Assembly: GCA_027559495.1 (NCBI GenBank)
Contig: JAMXSV010000024.1
Location: 620,001 to 684,000, forward strand
DNA: 64,000 bases
DNA from: Aurifilum marmelostoma
Taxonomy: Eukaryota; Ascomycota; Sordariomycetes; Diaporthales; Cryphonectriaceae
Direction of reading: 5' to 3'
Shown here piece after piece: positions 1-12,400 of the stretch (position 1 is the stretch's first letter; each line of letters begins with the position of its first letter). A model generated the notes under the pieces. The model saw only the letters and a list, made by a program, of their open reading frames with translations, had not been told where the DNA came from and made no database searches. Position numbers and translations under genes: made by a program.

Positions 1-92
1 ACGAACGAACGAGCCCCCAGAACGCCTAGCAAGCACATTTGGTCCTACACAAGTACAACCGTTCTCGTTCTGGGCTTCGCACAGTCGGCCAA

Positions 93-3000
93 CTACTGGA
101 TTTTGGCCAGAGCAATGGCGAAGCTTTGTGTGTCTGCGTGGGAGACGGAGACACTGATGTCCGACACGCCCATCTCTTTAGCCACCTCGGCAGCGCGGCC
201 GTGAAGCTATTGTTCTAGTTAGTAAGCTGTGTAGCACAACGGTGTGGTGGCTAGTATGAACTTACATGAACGACAGGAGCACCATTCTCGTTGTTCAGCA
301 CCTCAATGTCGATCAAAGGAGCACCGCCACCCATGCTGGGAGCATTGAAGCTCTTGAAGACGGCCTCCTTCGCGCTCCACTTGCCGGCGAAGGAGCTCCT
401 TGGCTCCGGGGCCTTCTTGCAATACGCAATCTCCTTCGCTGTGAAGTTGCGCTCGATAAAGGTGTCATTCTCAATGTTGAAGCTGGGGATGTCCTCGACG
501 TCGACGCCAACGTTGGAGTGCTTGGTCCGCAGTTGTGCCGCAAGCTGTTGTATCGTCTCGTATGCGCTCGATCCCTTCTCCGCCCCAATCGTCGGCTTAG
601 ACAGCGACATGAAGTTAGACGGGAAGGTGAGCTCGGCTGACTTCTTATTCTCGGTGACGCGAGCATCGGGGTTGAGCAAGACCTGGCTGAGCTGCTCGTC
701 GGTGTAAGGAGCATGAGTCTTGGCAACGAAGAGGGTGTTGTTGATCATGCCATTATGGAAGAAGCGGTAGGCCTTCTTCTGCCTGGCGGCGAGCCTGCTG
801 CAGTAAGACCTGTAGGTGGCCTCATCGAGAGTCGCAAACAGGTACTTAGGGTGGACGCCGATGGCCTGGGCACCCTTCTGGCCGAAGCCGAAGGAGGTGA
901 CGGAGAACGCCTTGATGCCGTCGGTCTGAATGCTGCGGCTGGGGTAGACGATGTAGTCGAACTTTTCCATAACCTCGTCAACGTTGTCGGCATTGCGGTT
1001 ACCGGGGACGAGACCGGTGTTGAGCACTTGGAGACAGCCGTTCATCATCCATGCACCTGCGGCGCCCTTGGGGTGACCGGTGAGATACTTTTGGAAGATA
1101 CCGAGGACGGCATTGCCCTTCTTGCGACCCAGGTGCTCTAGCTGCTGGCAAATGACAGACGATTCGTTCTTGTCGTTGGCTTTGGTGGAGGTACCGTGGA
1201 AGGAGGCGACATCGAGGTCGTCAATGGTGAGACCCCAAGTAGCCAGGGCTCCACGGAGAGGAGCGATGCTGGTGTCTTGCTTCCAGAAGTTGTTGCCAAA
1301 GCTGCGCAGAACTTCCTTCTCCTGCCTCTCGGCCTCCTTCTTGATGTGCTGGACACGGTCGAGAGTGTAGGACTTCTCGTCGAACTCTGTGCCTTGAGAC
1401 TTCATGGCCTCGACTTCTTCGGCAAGGTATTCGCGCTCATTCGCGGCCCATTGCTTGATCTGGTTCTTGCGCAGCTCGATCTGGCGCTTCCGGTACTTGA
1501 TGTCAAGCAGAGGCGAAGGGAACTTTCCAGGGTTCTCGCGAGCCGTGGTTAGCACACCCTGACCAGGCGCCGGTACAGAACGGCCAATCTTGTCCGAAGC
1601 AGTCGTAGTCAGCGCCAGAATACCATGGATGGGGACTCCCATGTCGAGCGCAAGCTTGGCGGTCATGATGACCTGCACACCACATCCCTGAGACTCCATG
1701 AAGCCGTTTCTGGTGGTAGTGGTAGGTCGAGACATTTCCTTAGGCGTGCGACCGTGAGCAAACTCGTCGACGGCGTTGCTGGTTGCCTTCATGTTGGCAA
1801 ACTCATAAGAGCCTTCCTCGCCAAAGTCGTCAAAGCCACCAACGAAGCAGACACGTGCCTTGCCCTCCATGATGGTCTCGTAGCCAATGTCGACGGACTC
1901 AACAGCCGTCGCGCAGGCGCCAACAGGCGTCTTGATAGGACCAGAAGAGGAAATCAACAACATGTTGACCCATGCAGCCATAGTGTTGATGAAGGACTCC
2001 TGCAGGATATCATTCTGCAGTGGCTTATCGAGGAACCGGTCCCGGTGCATACCTCGGAGAGCTGCGGCTCCTCCCATACCAGAACCAACGCAGTTGCCAA
2101 CCTCGGAAACGTGGACATACTTGTAGAACTCGTATGGGTCTGTGATACCCGCAGAGATGAGTGCCTCGGCAGTGGAAACGAGGACGAAGAGGGCAACAGG
2201 ATCAACCTGTTCGATGATATCGTCGGGCACACCATAACGCTTGGCGTCCCAGCCTGTGGGGATCTGGCCTGCAACCAGACGGTCGAAGCGCAGGGCCTTT
2301 GGAATCCAGAGACCAGCCCCCTTCTTCATGCGGACAGTGTACTGGCCCGTCTCGGTGATCTCAAAGATCTCAACCTTGTCTCCGTGCTCACGCTTGAACT
2401 CCTCGGCAGTCTCCTTGGAGGTCTCGAAAGGATCCAGGTCCTCTTCAATGACGACCTCGTGAAGCAGCTGCTTCTTGTTGGGATCGTAGCCATCGAAAAG
2501 CTCAGGCTCGATGAGCCTGATACCGGAGTGCTCAATGATCTGCTTCTCATACTTTGCCTTGACGTCCTTGTCATCAACTGGCTCGCCAGTCTTGCCGTCG
2601 ACCCAGCCGGAGTACGGCTTGCCCTTGATGGGGCCGTTGTGGTTCTTGATGAGACCCATGATCCAAGCCATCTCTATGCAACCCTCAAGAGAGAACTGAC
2701 CGTAAGCCTCCATCTCCCATCTGGTACGAGAGTTGCCCCATGGTCCAACTTCTGCGAAACCAGTGACAACCACGACCTTGTCCAGGTCGACCATATCCTT
2801 GAGATTGGCGTTGAGAGGAGCGATGTCTTGCTGCCAGTCAGGCAGAGGAGGGAATTCGAACTTGATGTTGGCGCGAGGCTCAATCTTCCTCCACTTGTGG
2901 AGCGCCTCGGCCTCTGAGCCGTTGATAACGGCAAATTCCAGGGCATTCTCCTTGCTGACAGCCCTGCGGATTTCACTCGTCTCTGTGATGTCCTTGCGGA

Positions 3001-5786
3001 GCTTGGTCATGACCTTGTTCAGGTCCGGGATAAACTGAAGTCCACCGTTCAGATCCGCCATAACCGGCTCCATCTGGCACAGGTCGACGACTTGAGGGGA
3101 CATCAGGCCGAGCAGGTTGAAAGCCATCTCTTGTTGAGAGAACGTCCGCACACCGAACTTTTCAACCCCCTCGGCCACGACGTTGTTTGCTGACATGAGA
3201 CCGGTGCCACGTGTCCAGCCAATGATGGCACCGCAGATGGTGAGGTAGTTGCCCCAGTCCTCGGCGTGCCATCGGTTGAAGAGGGTCTCAAGCGCAAGCT
3301 TCGATTCCGAGTAGAGACCATCGCTGCCGAATGTGCCATGGTTGGGCGAGAGAGGAAGCATGACTTGTGCGGGACGAGTCTCGAAGCCACGCGTTGACTT
3401 TTGTGTCTTGACGCAACCGAGCAGACGCAGCAGGTTGGTCAGCATGATACGATGAGCCAGCTCGGACTTGGAGTCAATGCCATCAATCTGACGACCATTC
3501 TCAGGAATGGCAGCAAATGGGACGATGAAGTCGAGGTCCCAGCCTAGGCCATTCTTGGGATCGTAGATGTATTCAACCAGGGCCTCAACGTCTTGCTTGC
3601 TGCCCTGGTTGAAGGGCACGACCACGAGCTGGGAGCCACGAGAACCATAGCGGGCGTACATAGCCTGGTAATACTCGGTCACCTCGCGAGAGAAACGACT
3701 GGTGGTGACGATAACGTGGGCACCACCCTGAATCAAGCCTTGGAGGACCTCGGCACCAATGGACCCGGCACCGGCGCCAGTCATGAGGGCGTACTTGCCA
3801 GCGTAACTGATACCATTCTTGGCTGCGTCCGCCATGCAGTCGAGGTAGACGTTGCTGAGCTTCTTGCTGTAGTCCCAGCCGTTCATAGACTTTTGCTTCA
3901 GGTGAAGGAATGGGATGCAATCCGTCTTGCCCTTGGGCTTGGCAACCTTCTTGGCAAGAAGACCAGGCTTCGAGTCCTCCTTCAGGATCTGGTTCTCATT
4001 CATGTTCAAGGACCGAATGACGTCGCTGTAGATGTTCTTGAGCTCCACCTGAGAGCCTTTGGCCATCTTGTGCTGCGCCTTGATCAGTTTGTACAGGCGA
4101 CCGAGCTCGCTCTGCACCTTAGACCTGGCAGGGTACTCTGAGATCTTGCCACCGAGAGCCATCTGCTGCACATAGGTCTCCAGCTTCCGGCAATCCGGAC
4201 GTGACACTTCCTCATAGCTGAGGTTGCCCTTGAGATCAATTGTTGTGCGGGGCCCTGTAGGAAATTCGACATCCTTGTAGACAGGATCAACGGCCAGGGC
4301 TTCTCTGCAGTTCTCGAGCAGCTGTGTTGCGAGATCCTTCGCCAACTTGTATGTCTCTCCTCGCTCTGTTGGGCAGTGGTCGATATGGTACTGCATGAAC
4401 TCAAGGAGTGTGGGATTGGACTTGTTCATGAGGCGGATACACTGACTGACAATTTCACGGTCGACAACCTGCAGCTTTCCGAAAATGATATCGTAGTACA
4501 TGGTCAACGCATCTTGGCGGGCCCAGTTCCATGAGGAGTCGTAGGTCCTGGCCTTGAGGGGGTTGAAAGAAGGCTCGATGCCGGCCGCATAGAAGTCGCC
4601 GTGCTCGGTGCTCCACAGGTCCAATTGAGCCTGCAGAACCTTGGTCGACTTCTGCTCATCGATGAAAGCCTTGTCGCCAGCCCGCAGATCGTACTTCAGG
4701 TACCGTGCAATCAGCTCTAGCTGCTGCTTGAACAGTGCCCTCTGGTCTTTGGTGAGCGCGTCGATGGCGGCCGGATCCATCATCATGCCACCGCCGCCAG
4801 ATCCAGTGTCAGCAGCCGCAGCCGTAGTCAGGCTGATGCCGGCATTGGAGGCGTACTTCTGCGCAACGTCGTCGAGGAAAGCCTTGGCGTCGGCCTCGGA
4901 CCCCAGTCGAGCCGCTGGCTCCATTGTGATTCCGAGCAGCAGCACACCATCCTGACGACCCGAAGCCAGGCCCCAGCGGGTTTCGAGATATTTGCGTGCA
5001 GCTGTGACGTTGAAGCCACCAGGCATCTTGGAAGAGATGAGACGGGCGACAAGACCTTGGGAGACCTTGCCAAGGTTACCGTCGAAGGTGGCCTGCATGG
5101 ACGCACCGAGCTCATCAAGGGGTGTGTCTTCTGGCTTCTCGGGTGTCGTTCCGAATTCTTTTTGGAGATCACCCAGTATTTCGTTTTGCAGAGTAGATTT
5201 GCCTGTGAAAATTCGTGTCAGAATTCTGCCTCCCCGTCCCGAGTAATCTTCTGGGCTGGAACTTACCACCAACAAGGTCCTTGATGGCCTTGCTGAGAGG
5301 GATCTCGGCGTAGGACTTCTTCAGCTTTTGGGCAATCAGAGACCTCACAATGTCCATAGCAGTGACTGGAGCATCTGGAACTTGCGCAGCCGGGCCGGCG
5401 CTCGGTGCTGGTGCAGCAGCAGCCGCGGGAGCAGCTGGGGCAGGAGCTGCACTGCTTGAGCCAGCAGCGGGGGCGGCTGGTGTTGGTTCTGGCTCCTCCT
5501 CGATGGGGTCAACATCGTAGTATATCTCCTTGGCGTCCTTGTTGTAGCAAAGAATTTGTCGTTGTACTGATTTCGCAGCATCAAAAGCTTCGTACTTGGA
5601 GGCGAGCGTCCTCTTGGCCATCACGCCGAGTGTATCAGCAGGACCGACCTCGACGATCCGCTCAGCGGTCTTTTCGGCAAGGAAGACATCTTGGGTTTCA
5701 ATCCACCTCACGGGCGAGGCGAACTGGTATGCGAGGAGCTCCACCAGGAGCGTATGGGCGAGCTCCTGCTCAATCTCGGGTCTCAT
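93..5786 (-). CDS. FAS2: Fatty acid synthase alpha subunit (fungal type I FAS)
   Basis: Model: complement(join(93..206, 266..5202, 5267..5786)), 1856 aa, close to the family's usual 1850-1890. It is the alpha chain of the cytosolic alpha6beta6 fatty acid synthase making palmitoyl/stearoyl-CoA. Seen in order: the C-terminal piece of the malonyl/palmitoyl transferase at the N terminus; an Ala/Pro-rich linker (about 100-140); the acyl carrier domain with phosphopantetheine Ser176 in GGKST; the ketoreductase with TGAGAGSIG at 648-656 and YSESK (Tyr804, Lys808); the ketosynthase with Cys1270, His1509, His1550 and Lys1552; and a C-terminal phosphopantetheinyl transferase. Intron 5203-5266 splits the codon two residues before Ser176. 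Intron 207-265 gives a last exon that restores the usual PPT ending; without it the frame stops early. The gene is head-to-head with the beta subunit. Conserved termini and absence of a nearby polyketide synthase argue for the primary-metabolism FAS. Confidence 0.97.
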
Positions 5787-5845
5787 TATGGGCAGGTAGA
5801 GGAATGTGTTTATGTAGTCGTTGCAGGGTGAAAAGAGGACGTCTA

Positions 5846-5869
5846 TTTGTCGGTTCTTGTACCGACAAA
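5846..5869. promoter_or_regulatory. Perfect palindrome (CGG-N8-CCG) just upstream of FAS2
   Basis: Left arm TTTGTCGGT and right arm ACCGACAAA are exact reverse complements separated by 6 nt. The arms place CGG and CCG eight bases apart in the inverted orientation typical of sites for dimeric Zn2Cys6 regulators. It lies about 60-83 bp before the FAS2 start codon, so it could instead be a leader hairpin in the mRNA. No factor can be named from sequence alone. Confidence 0.4.
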
Positions 5870-8800
5870 AGTATGCTCAAGAACCAATAGTGGGTATCTT
5901 CGAGAGAAATAGAATGCGGATTGTCGTTTAGCTCAGAGAGAGAGAGACTCTGGAATGACCTTCGATAGTGCCTCTCGCGTTCCCGGGACAAAAGGAAGTG
6001 GAACTGAGGAGTCGAATCGAGGAATGGAAGCGGGAAGAATGGAAACTGTCACTGCTGTATTAGATTGATGTTCAAGCTTCGACTGGGCGGTCGATGCAGG
6101 TGAAGTCCCAGGTAGGAAAGAGGGGAGTTTGGTGATGTCCTGAGTAGGGAGGAGGGGGGATTCAACAGCAAGAGGAGGATCGATGGGTAGGACCAAGGAT
6201 ATCCTTCCTGTTGTGCTGGCGGTGATAATTCAGGTCGCAGGAGGCAGGAAGAATGGAAGTATGGGACGAGGGGTTGCGGGCGGTGTCGAGGAAGCGAGGG
6301 TATTCAACTTCAACCACTGGGGTTTCACTCACCAAGCATCAAGATGGGACAGGTGCGGGCTTAGCAGTTCTCCTTGTGTCCGTCCGTCCGTCTGTTTGTC
6401 TTTCTCTGGTGCTTGCTGGCCTGCAAAGATTTCTTGAGATTGAGAACGCCCCCCAAAAAAGATGAACGCATAGCATTGTTGAGGAGGTCCCGCGATTGCC
6501 CTGGAGAATGATCCCTGCTCCTCCTCAGCCGTTGTTGGGAGCTAAGTTTGGGGCAGATTTTATTTGCACGGGGCTTTCTGGCCAATCAGAGGCTGTCCTT
6601 TCCGCATCATGTCCCTGGTACGAAGGCCAATTCGGGGCCACACTCAGGGTCCTGGCAGCACGGCACCCCTTGTCACCCACCCAATGTAACCCCACAGACG
6701 CAAGGCTCACCCCCACCGAAACTTTGCCATCCCACTACACTCGGCCTACGGCGCCTTCACAACAAGCGCTTCACCAAACTCTCGTCCTGAATCTCTCATC
6801 AAATTTTCAGTCAGATCACGCCACGATTGCATGTCAGCCTCGTCTTTTCTATCTCGTCTAACTGCTAGCGTCCCAACGGCTACGTATCACGATAAGCCCG
6901 GCCCAGTTTCTCCCCAGAAACCCCGGATCAGCCAAGGGAACTGGAGGCTCAATGGCTCTTCTGACAATTCTCTGTCCGTCAACTCTCGACCAGCGTTTTT
7001 GCTGGGGGCCCTAGCCATGCATGTTATCTGTGTTCTGATGTTTGTCTCAAGCCAGATCTATCGGTTCTATCCTCGCCAATAGTTTCGACCCGAGGGACAC
7101 CTCGATTACCGTCACGGAGCTTCCATGTGTCCGAGGGCTGGGGGGACGTGAATGGAGGGGCCACAGAAGCTGCCAGACGCGGGGTCTCCTTCGATACCCA
7201 AGCTCCTGGGCTCGCTACAGAGTTACAAGGCTCGTCTCACTTGAGCTTTATCGTTATCGCTATCGACGCGCAGTAGTACCTGGCACGATCGTGGCCCGTG
7301 TTCCTCTTCTCCAGCCAGCCTCACGTTGCAGCAAGGCTGAGCACGTGAGGGCGGGGGACAGGTGGATATTACAGCAAGGCAGCCAAGTCCTGCTACCCAG
7401 TGATTGCATATTGGGAATCAGGATAAAAGTACTATGGTACTTTGTGACTGAATCTCCCATGGGCGTCCTGGCCTCGTCCAGCTTCAATTTCGTCATTCCG
7501 TGTTAGGCTGCATCTCATTTGCAGCCCTATACCCCATCCCTGAATATTTCCGAGATCATATTCCTGGCCTCTTTTCATATCCTGCCGAAGCATAAGTGTG
7601 CTGCCCATCTTGTCGGGTCAGTGCCTGGTAGATGGACGAGAGTAGCCCGCGTGCCGGCAGCTGGCCTTATCTGATTCGCGCCAGCGAATGACAAGGTTTT
7701 GAATACCTCAGTGAGAAGTTGCAGCGCTGCTGTGATGCAAGTCGACATTTGGTGATTAGACGCCTTGCTACGTCTCCGAACCGCGCTTCTTTATTTACAC
7801 GTGGGCCCTTGAATGCCGCGTCTATGAAATATAATAGCGTAATGCGGGACTGTTGACTCAGATATGTCTTCGGGTGGCTGCTCTCATTATTCACCCACTG
7901 TCTTGGTTTTGAGGCATGCTGATGTCGGTAGTCATCGTGAGAAGGACACACTTGAGAGTCTCAGGAGCCCAAAGCTGTCACAAATGAGGACGTGCTTGGT
8001 AGCCGCTCTTTATTTTTTTCTGCTCCTTCTCTTTTGTCACTCCTTTGCCTTTTTCCTTGTCTTTATTAAATTGAACCGCTCATAAAGGTGTCTAGGCAAT
8101 CCAAATTATACGTTCAGGATGATTTTGTATGTGTTGTGTATTGTGAAGGGCAACGATGCCGTGCTGTTCGGAGTTGAAGGACTGCAACCGATGCATCGGT
8201 TTCCAATTCTAGTTACCCGTCCCACCACCTTTGACAAGGTGCCATTGCATTTCCGGGTGCGTTTTGCTACGGGATGGTTCCTCGTCGCTCCGCCCGGCCG
8301 GGAAGTCTTCTAGGCCATTGATAGCATATTGATCGAGCTCATTGTAACGTGGCCAGGGGTCAATGTACCGAATACACTGGCAGCGACTTAAAACAATGAC
8401 GCATTTGTGGGGAGCATAGGGTGAAAATAAAAATATGCATAGCAAAGACATATAATATGAGAGAAATTTCAAAGCATCAGTACCTCGAAAGATCTCGAAG
8501 AGGCGAGACGAGAGGGGTGCCCCATGGATACAGCTCTAGGTTCCCAGTCACAAATAGAATTGAGCACAGTATTGGCACATAGTCCTTGGCACGATGAGGA
8601 TCATCTTGAGTTAATCTGTACCGGACGTTGCTAGTAGTGGTGGTAGATTTTTGTGTTGCCCCGGTGAGTGAATTTTAGAAGCAGGAGAATAAGGCCACCG
8701 AGCTAGGGGAGGAGGAAAAAAAAAAAAGTTGGAGTGGGGGCGAGTCCAGCCATAAGCGGCTCCGATTTTAGTGGCATGAACCCTTGCACGAGGCCAGCAA

Positions 8801-9354
8801 GGTAGCACACCCCCCTGCAAAGGGTGCAGCGGCAGTAAAAGAACTGGATGAATTGTTGGGAAATTTCTCTCGAGGGTCGAGGGGTCGTTGTGTTGGATTA
8901 TGGGTTCAACACCTAGAGGAAAAGCTTCATTCTACTTTTTCTAGATCCGAGCTATCAATTCAGAGTGTGCCAGGCTGTCAACGACAACGAGTGGTGTCGT
9001 ATTTTCTGTTCTGCCTGATTCAACTTCCTGCTGGGCCGCTGGTCAAGATTGTCCCTTCCCTAGCAAGACATCCAATTCCTAGCCTCCACCACTTCCCCTC
9101 CATCATCACTCCTTCTCTTCTGCCAGAAAATCGTCCCAAGACTACCTCAAGAGACTGCACATCTCTCTTGCCACACCATCCCCTCCCATATCCAGGCTCG
9201 AGAGTCAAGACTTCCCATCTTCTCCCACCACAGCCGCCACCTTCGAGTTTCTGTTTATACCATAAAGATTTTATTTCACCAGCAAACGTACTCGTAGCTC
9301 TTGACTGAGTATCTCGAGTCTTGCCGAAGACAGCACGCAGAGACGACGGGAAAT

Positions 9355-9447
9355 GTAAGTCTGCAACACACATCGAGCCGTGGCCATATCAGCTGTCAAT
9401 ATGAAGGCGGGAAAGGAATTCAAATTTCTAACATTCGTCGTCACCAG
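9355..9447 (+). other. Probable 5' leader intron of FAS1
   Basis: A consensus donor GTAAGT at 9355 is followed by a CTAAC branch-type motif at 9428-9432 and an acceptor CACCAG ending at 9447 (alternative CATAG ending at 9457). It lies 45 nt before the FAS1 start codon and interrupts what would otherwise be a short upstream ATG at the donor. Its length of 93 nt is usual for this genome. Confidence 0.55.
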
Positions 9448-9492
9448 ACACCCATAGATTCATAGACGATACCCATTTTCACCCTCCTCAAC

Positions 9493-12400
9493 ATGTACGG
9501 CACCGGTACTGGCCCCCAGACGGGCGTCTCGACCCCCCGATCCTCCGCCTCCCTCCGCCCTTTGACCGTCTCGCACGGTTCTCTCGAGACCTCTTTCCTG
9601 ATCCCCACCAGCCTTCATTTCCATGCCTCGCAGTTAAAAGACCGCTTCAGTGCGAGTCTGCCGCCACCCACCGACGAGCTTGCCCAAGATGACGAGCCAT
9701 CTTCCACAACAGAGCTGGTCGGTAGATACATGGGCTTCATCGCCCAGGAGGTTGAGCGGGGCGAGGACGATGCTCAGGGTTCCTATGAGGAGGTGCTCAA
9801 GCTCATTCTCAACGAGTTTGAGCGGGCTTTCCTGCGGGGCAATGATGCCCACGCTCTGGTAGCTACCCTCCCGGGCATCGACTCCAAGAAATTGGAGGTC
9901 CTGCGCAGCTACTATGCCGCAAGGTCAACACTGAACAGGACGGTCCGCCCTCACCAGTCCGCCCTGTTCCGGGCTGCCGAGGAGGGAGATGCTGTCATCT
10001 ACAGCATCTTTGGTGGCCAGGGCAACATTGAGGAGTACTTTGAGGAGCTGCGCGCTCTGTGGCAGACATATCCTTCCTTCGTCGGAGAGCTCATCATGTC
10101 TTCGGCCGAGCAGCTGCAGACCTTGGCCAATGATCCTGCAGCTGAGAAGCTCTTCACAAAGGGTCTGGACGTCATGAACTGGCTACAGCACCCAGAGGCT
10201 ACCCCGGATGTCGACTACCTCATCTCTGCCCCGGTCAGCTTCCCGTTGATCGGACTCGTCCAGATGGCGCATTACGAGGTCACCTGCAAGACTCTCGGTA
10301 TCCACCCTGGAACCTTGAGAGAGCGCATCTCCGGCACCACTGGACACTCGCAGGGTGTCGTGATGGCGGCAGCTACTGCAGCCGCCGATACCTGGGAGTC
10401 CTGGCCTGAGATTGTCAAGTCTGCTCTGACGATTCTCTTCTGGATTGGTGCCCGCAGCCAGCAGACCTTCCCCAGGACATCTATGACACCTTCTGTCCTG
10501 CAAGACTCGATCGACAATGGCGAGGGCACGCCGACGCCCATGCTCAGCATCCGCGACCTCTCTCAAGCAGAGGTGCAGAAGCACATCGACGCGACCAACA
10601 AGTATCTTCCATCAGACCGCCACATTTCCATCTCTCTCATCAACAGCCCCCGAAACATGGTTGTTACTGGCCCGCCCATGTCGCTGTACGGTCTCAACCT
10701 GCAGCTGCGCAAGGTCAAGGCGCCCACCGGTCTCGACCAGACCCGCATCCCACACACCCAGCGAAAGGTTCGATTTGTGAACCGCTTCCTTCCGATCACC
10801 GCCCCCTTCCACAGCCAGTACCTAGCTGAGGCGACGGCTTTGATCGACGAGGATCTGAAGAACATCCGCATCGATGCTAAGCAGCTGGGCATTCCTGTCT
10901 ACGACACCAACACCGGCAAGGATGTGCGGGAGGAGGCTCAAGGCAACATCGTCCCGACCCTTGTTCGTTTGATCACGCGCGATACTGTGAACTGGGAGCA
11001 GGCGACAGTCTTTGCCAATGCCACCCACGTGCTCGATTTCGGCCCAGGCGGCATTTCTGGGCTTGGTGTCCTCACCAGCCGTAACAAGGAGGGCACCGGC
11101 GTTCGCGTCATTCTTGCTGGCGAGGTCAACGGCTCTGCTAACGAGGTCGGATACAAGCCCGAGCTCTTTGACCGTGACGAGGAGCACGCTGTCAAGTACG
11201 CCATGGACTGGGTCAAGGAGTACGGCCCCAGGTTAATCAAGAACTCCAGCGGACAGACGTTTGTCGACACCAAGATGAGCAGGCTTCTGGGAATCCCTCC
11301 AGTCATGGTGGCCGGCATGACTCCTTGCACGGTGCCATGGGATTTTGTTGCTGCCACTATGCAGGCTGGTTACCACATTGAGCTCGCCGGCGGTGGTTAC
11401 TTTGAGCCAAATTCCATGACTGCTGCACTCCGGAACATCGAGAAGGACCTCCCAGCTGGTCGTGGAATCAGTATTAACCTCATCTACGTCAACCCTCGCG
11501 CAATGGCCTGGCAAATTCCGCTCATCGGCCGGCTGCGAGCCGAGGGCGTGCCGATTGAGGGTCTCACCATCGGTGCAGGTGTGCCCTCGATTGACGTCGC
11601 CAATGAGTACATTGAGACTTTGGGCCTGAAGCACATTTCTTTCAAGCCAGGTTCTTCGGACGCCATCCAGGCCGTGATCAATATCGCCAAGGCCAACCCT
11701 ACGTTCCCTGTCATGCTTCAGTGGACGGGCGGCCGTGGCGGTGGCCACCACTCTTTCGAGGACTTCCACCAGCCGATCCTGCAAATGTATGGGCGTATCC
11801 GCCGGCAGGAGAACATCATCCTCGTCGCAGGAAGTGGTTTCGGTGGTGCTGAGGACACCTATCCATACATCACTGGAGAGTGGTCCAGGAAGTTCGGCTA
11901 TCCTCCTATGCCTTTCGACGGATGTCTATTCGGTAGCAGGATGATGGTTGCCAAGGAAGCCCACACCAGCAAGGCTGCCAAGCAGGCCATCATCGAGGCT
12001 GAGGGTCTGACCGACAGCGAGTGGGAGCGAACCTACCAGGGTCCTGCCGGAGGTGTCATCACCGTTCGTTCTGAGATGGGCGAGCCCATCCACAAGCTCG
12101 CCACTCGCGGCGTCAAGTTCTGGGCCGAGATGGATAACAAGATCTTCAGCCTCCCGAAGGAGAAGCGGGTTGCCGAGCTCCAGAAGAACCGAGCTTACAT
12201 CATCAAGAAGCTGAACGATGACTTCCAAAAGGTCTGGTTCGGCAAGAACAAGGCCGGCGAGACAGTTGACGTGGATGAGATGACGTACGGCGAGGTTGTG
12301 AGGAGGCTCGTAGACCTTCTCTACGTCAAGCACCAGTCGCGCTGGATTGACCCCTCCTTCGCTAGGCTCACTGGTGATTTCATCCAGCGTGTCGAGGAGC

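Larger units (their letters stand above)
5787..9492. promoter_or_regulatory. Shared divergent promoter region between the two FAS genes
   Basis: About 3.7 kb separates the FAS2 and FAS1 start codons, which point away from each other. I see only short open frames with no recognisable protein. Visible elements are a perfect 9 bp-arm palindrome near FAS2, a probable FAS1 leader intron, a CCAAT box near 6581, and a (T/C)-rich leader in front of FAS1. A good minus-strand donor (GTGAGT near 6333) followed by a pyrimidine-rich acceptor near 6135 could be a FAS2 leader intron. The length leaves room for separate promoters rather than one compact bidirectional one. Confidence 0.6.

Noticed and set aside
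7090..7136. Two CCGAGG motifs (FarA-type fatty acid response sites) in the FAS spacer
   Set aside because: Nearly two copies are expected by chance in 3.7 kb on both strands, and they lie far from either start codon.
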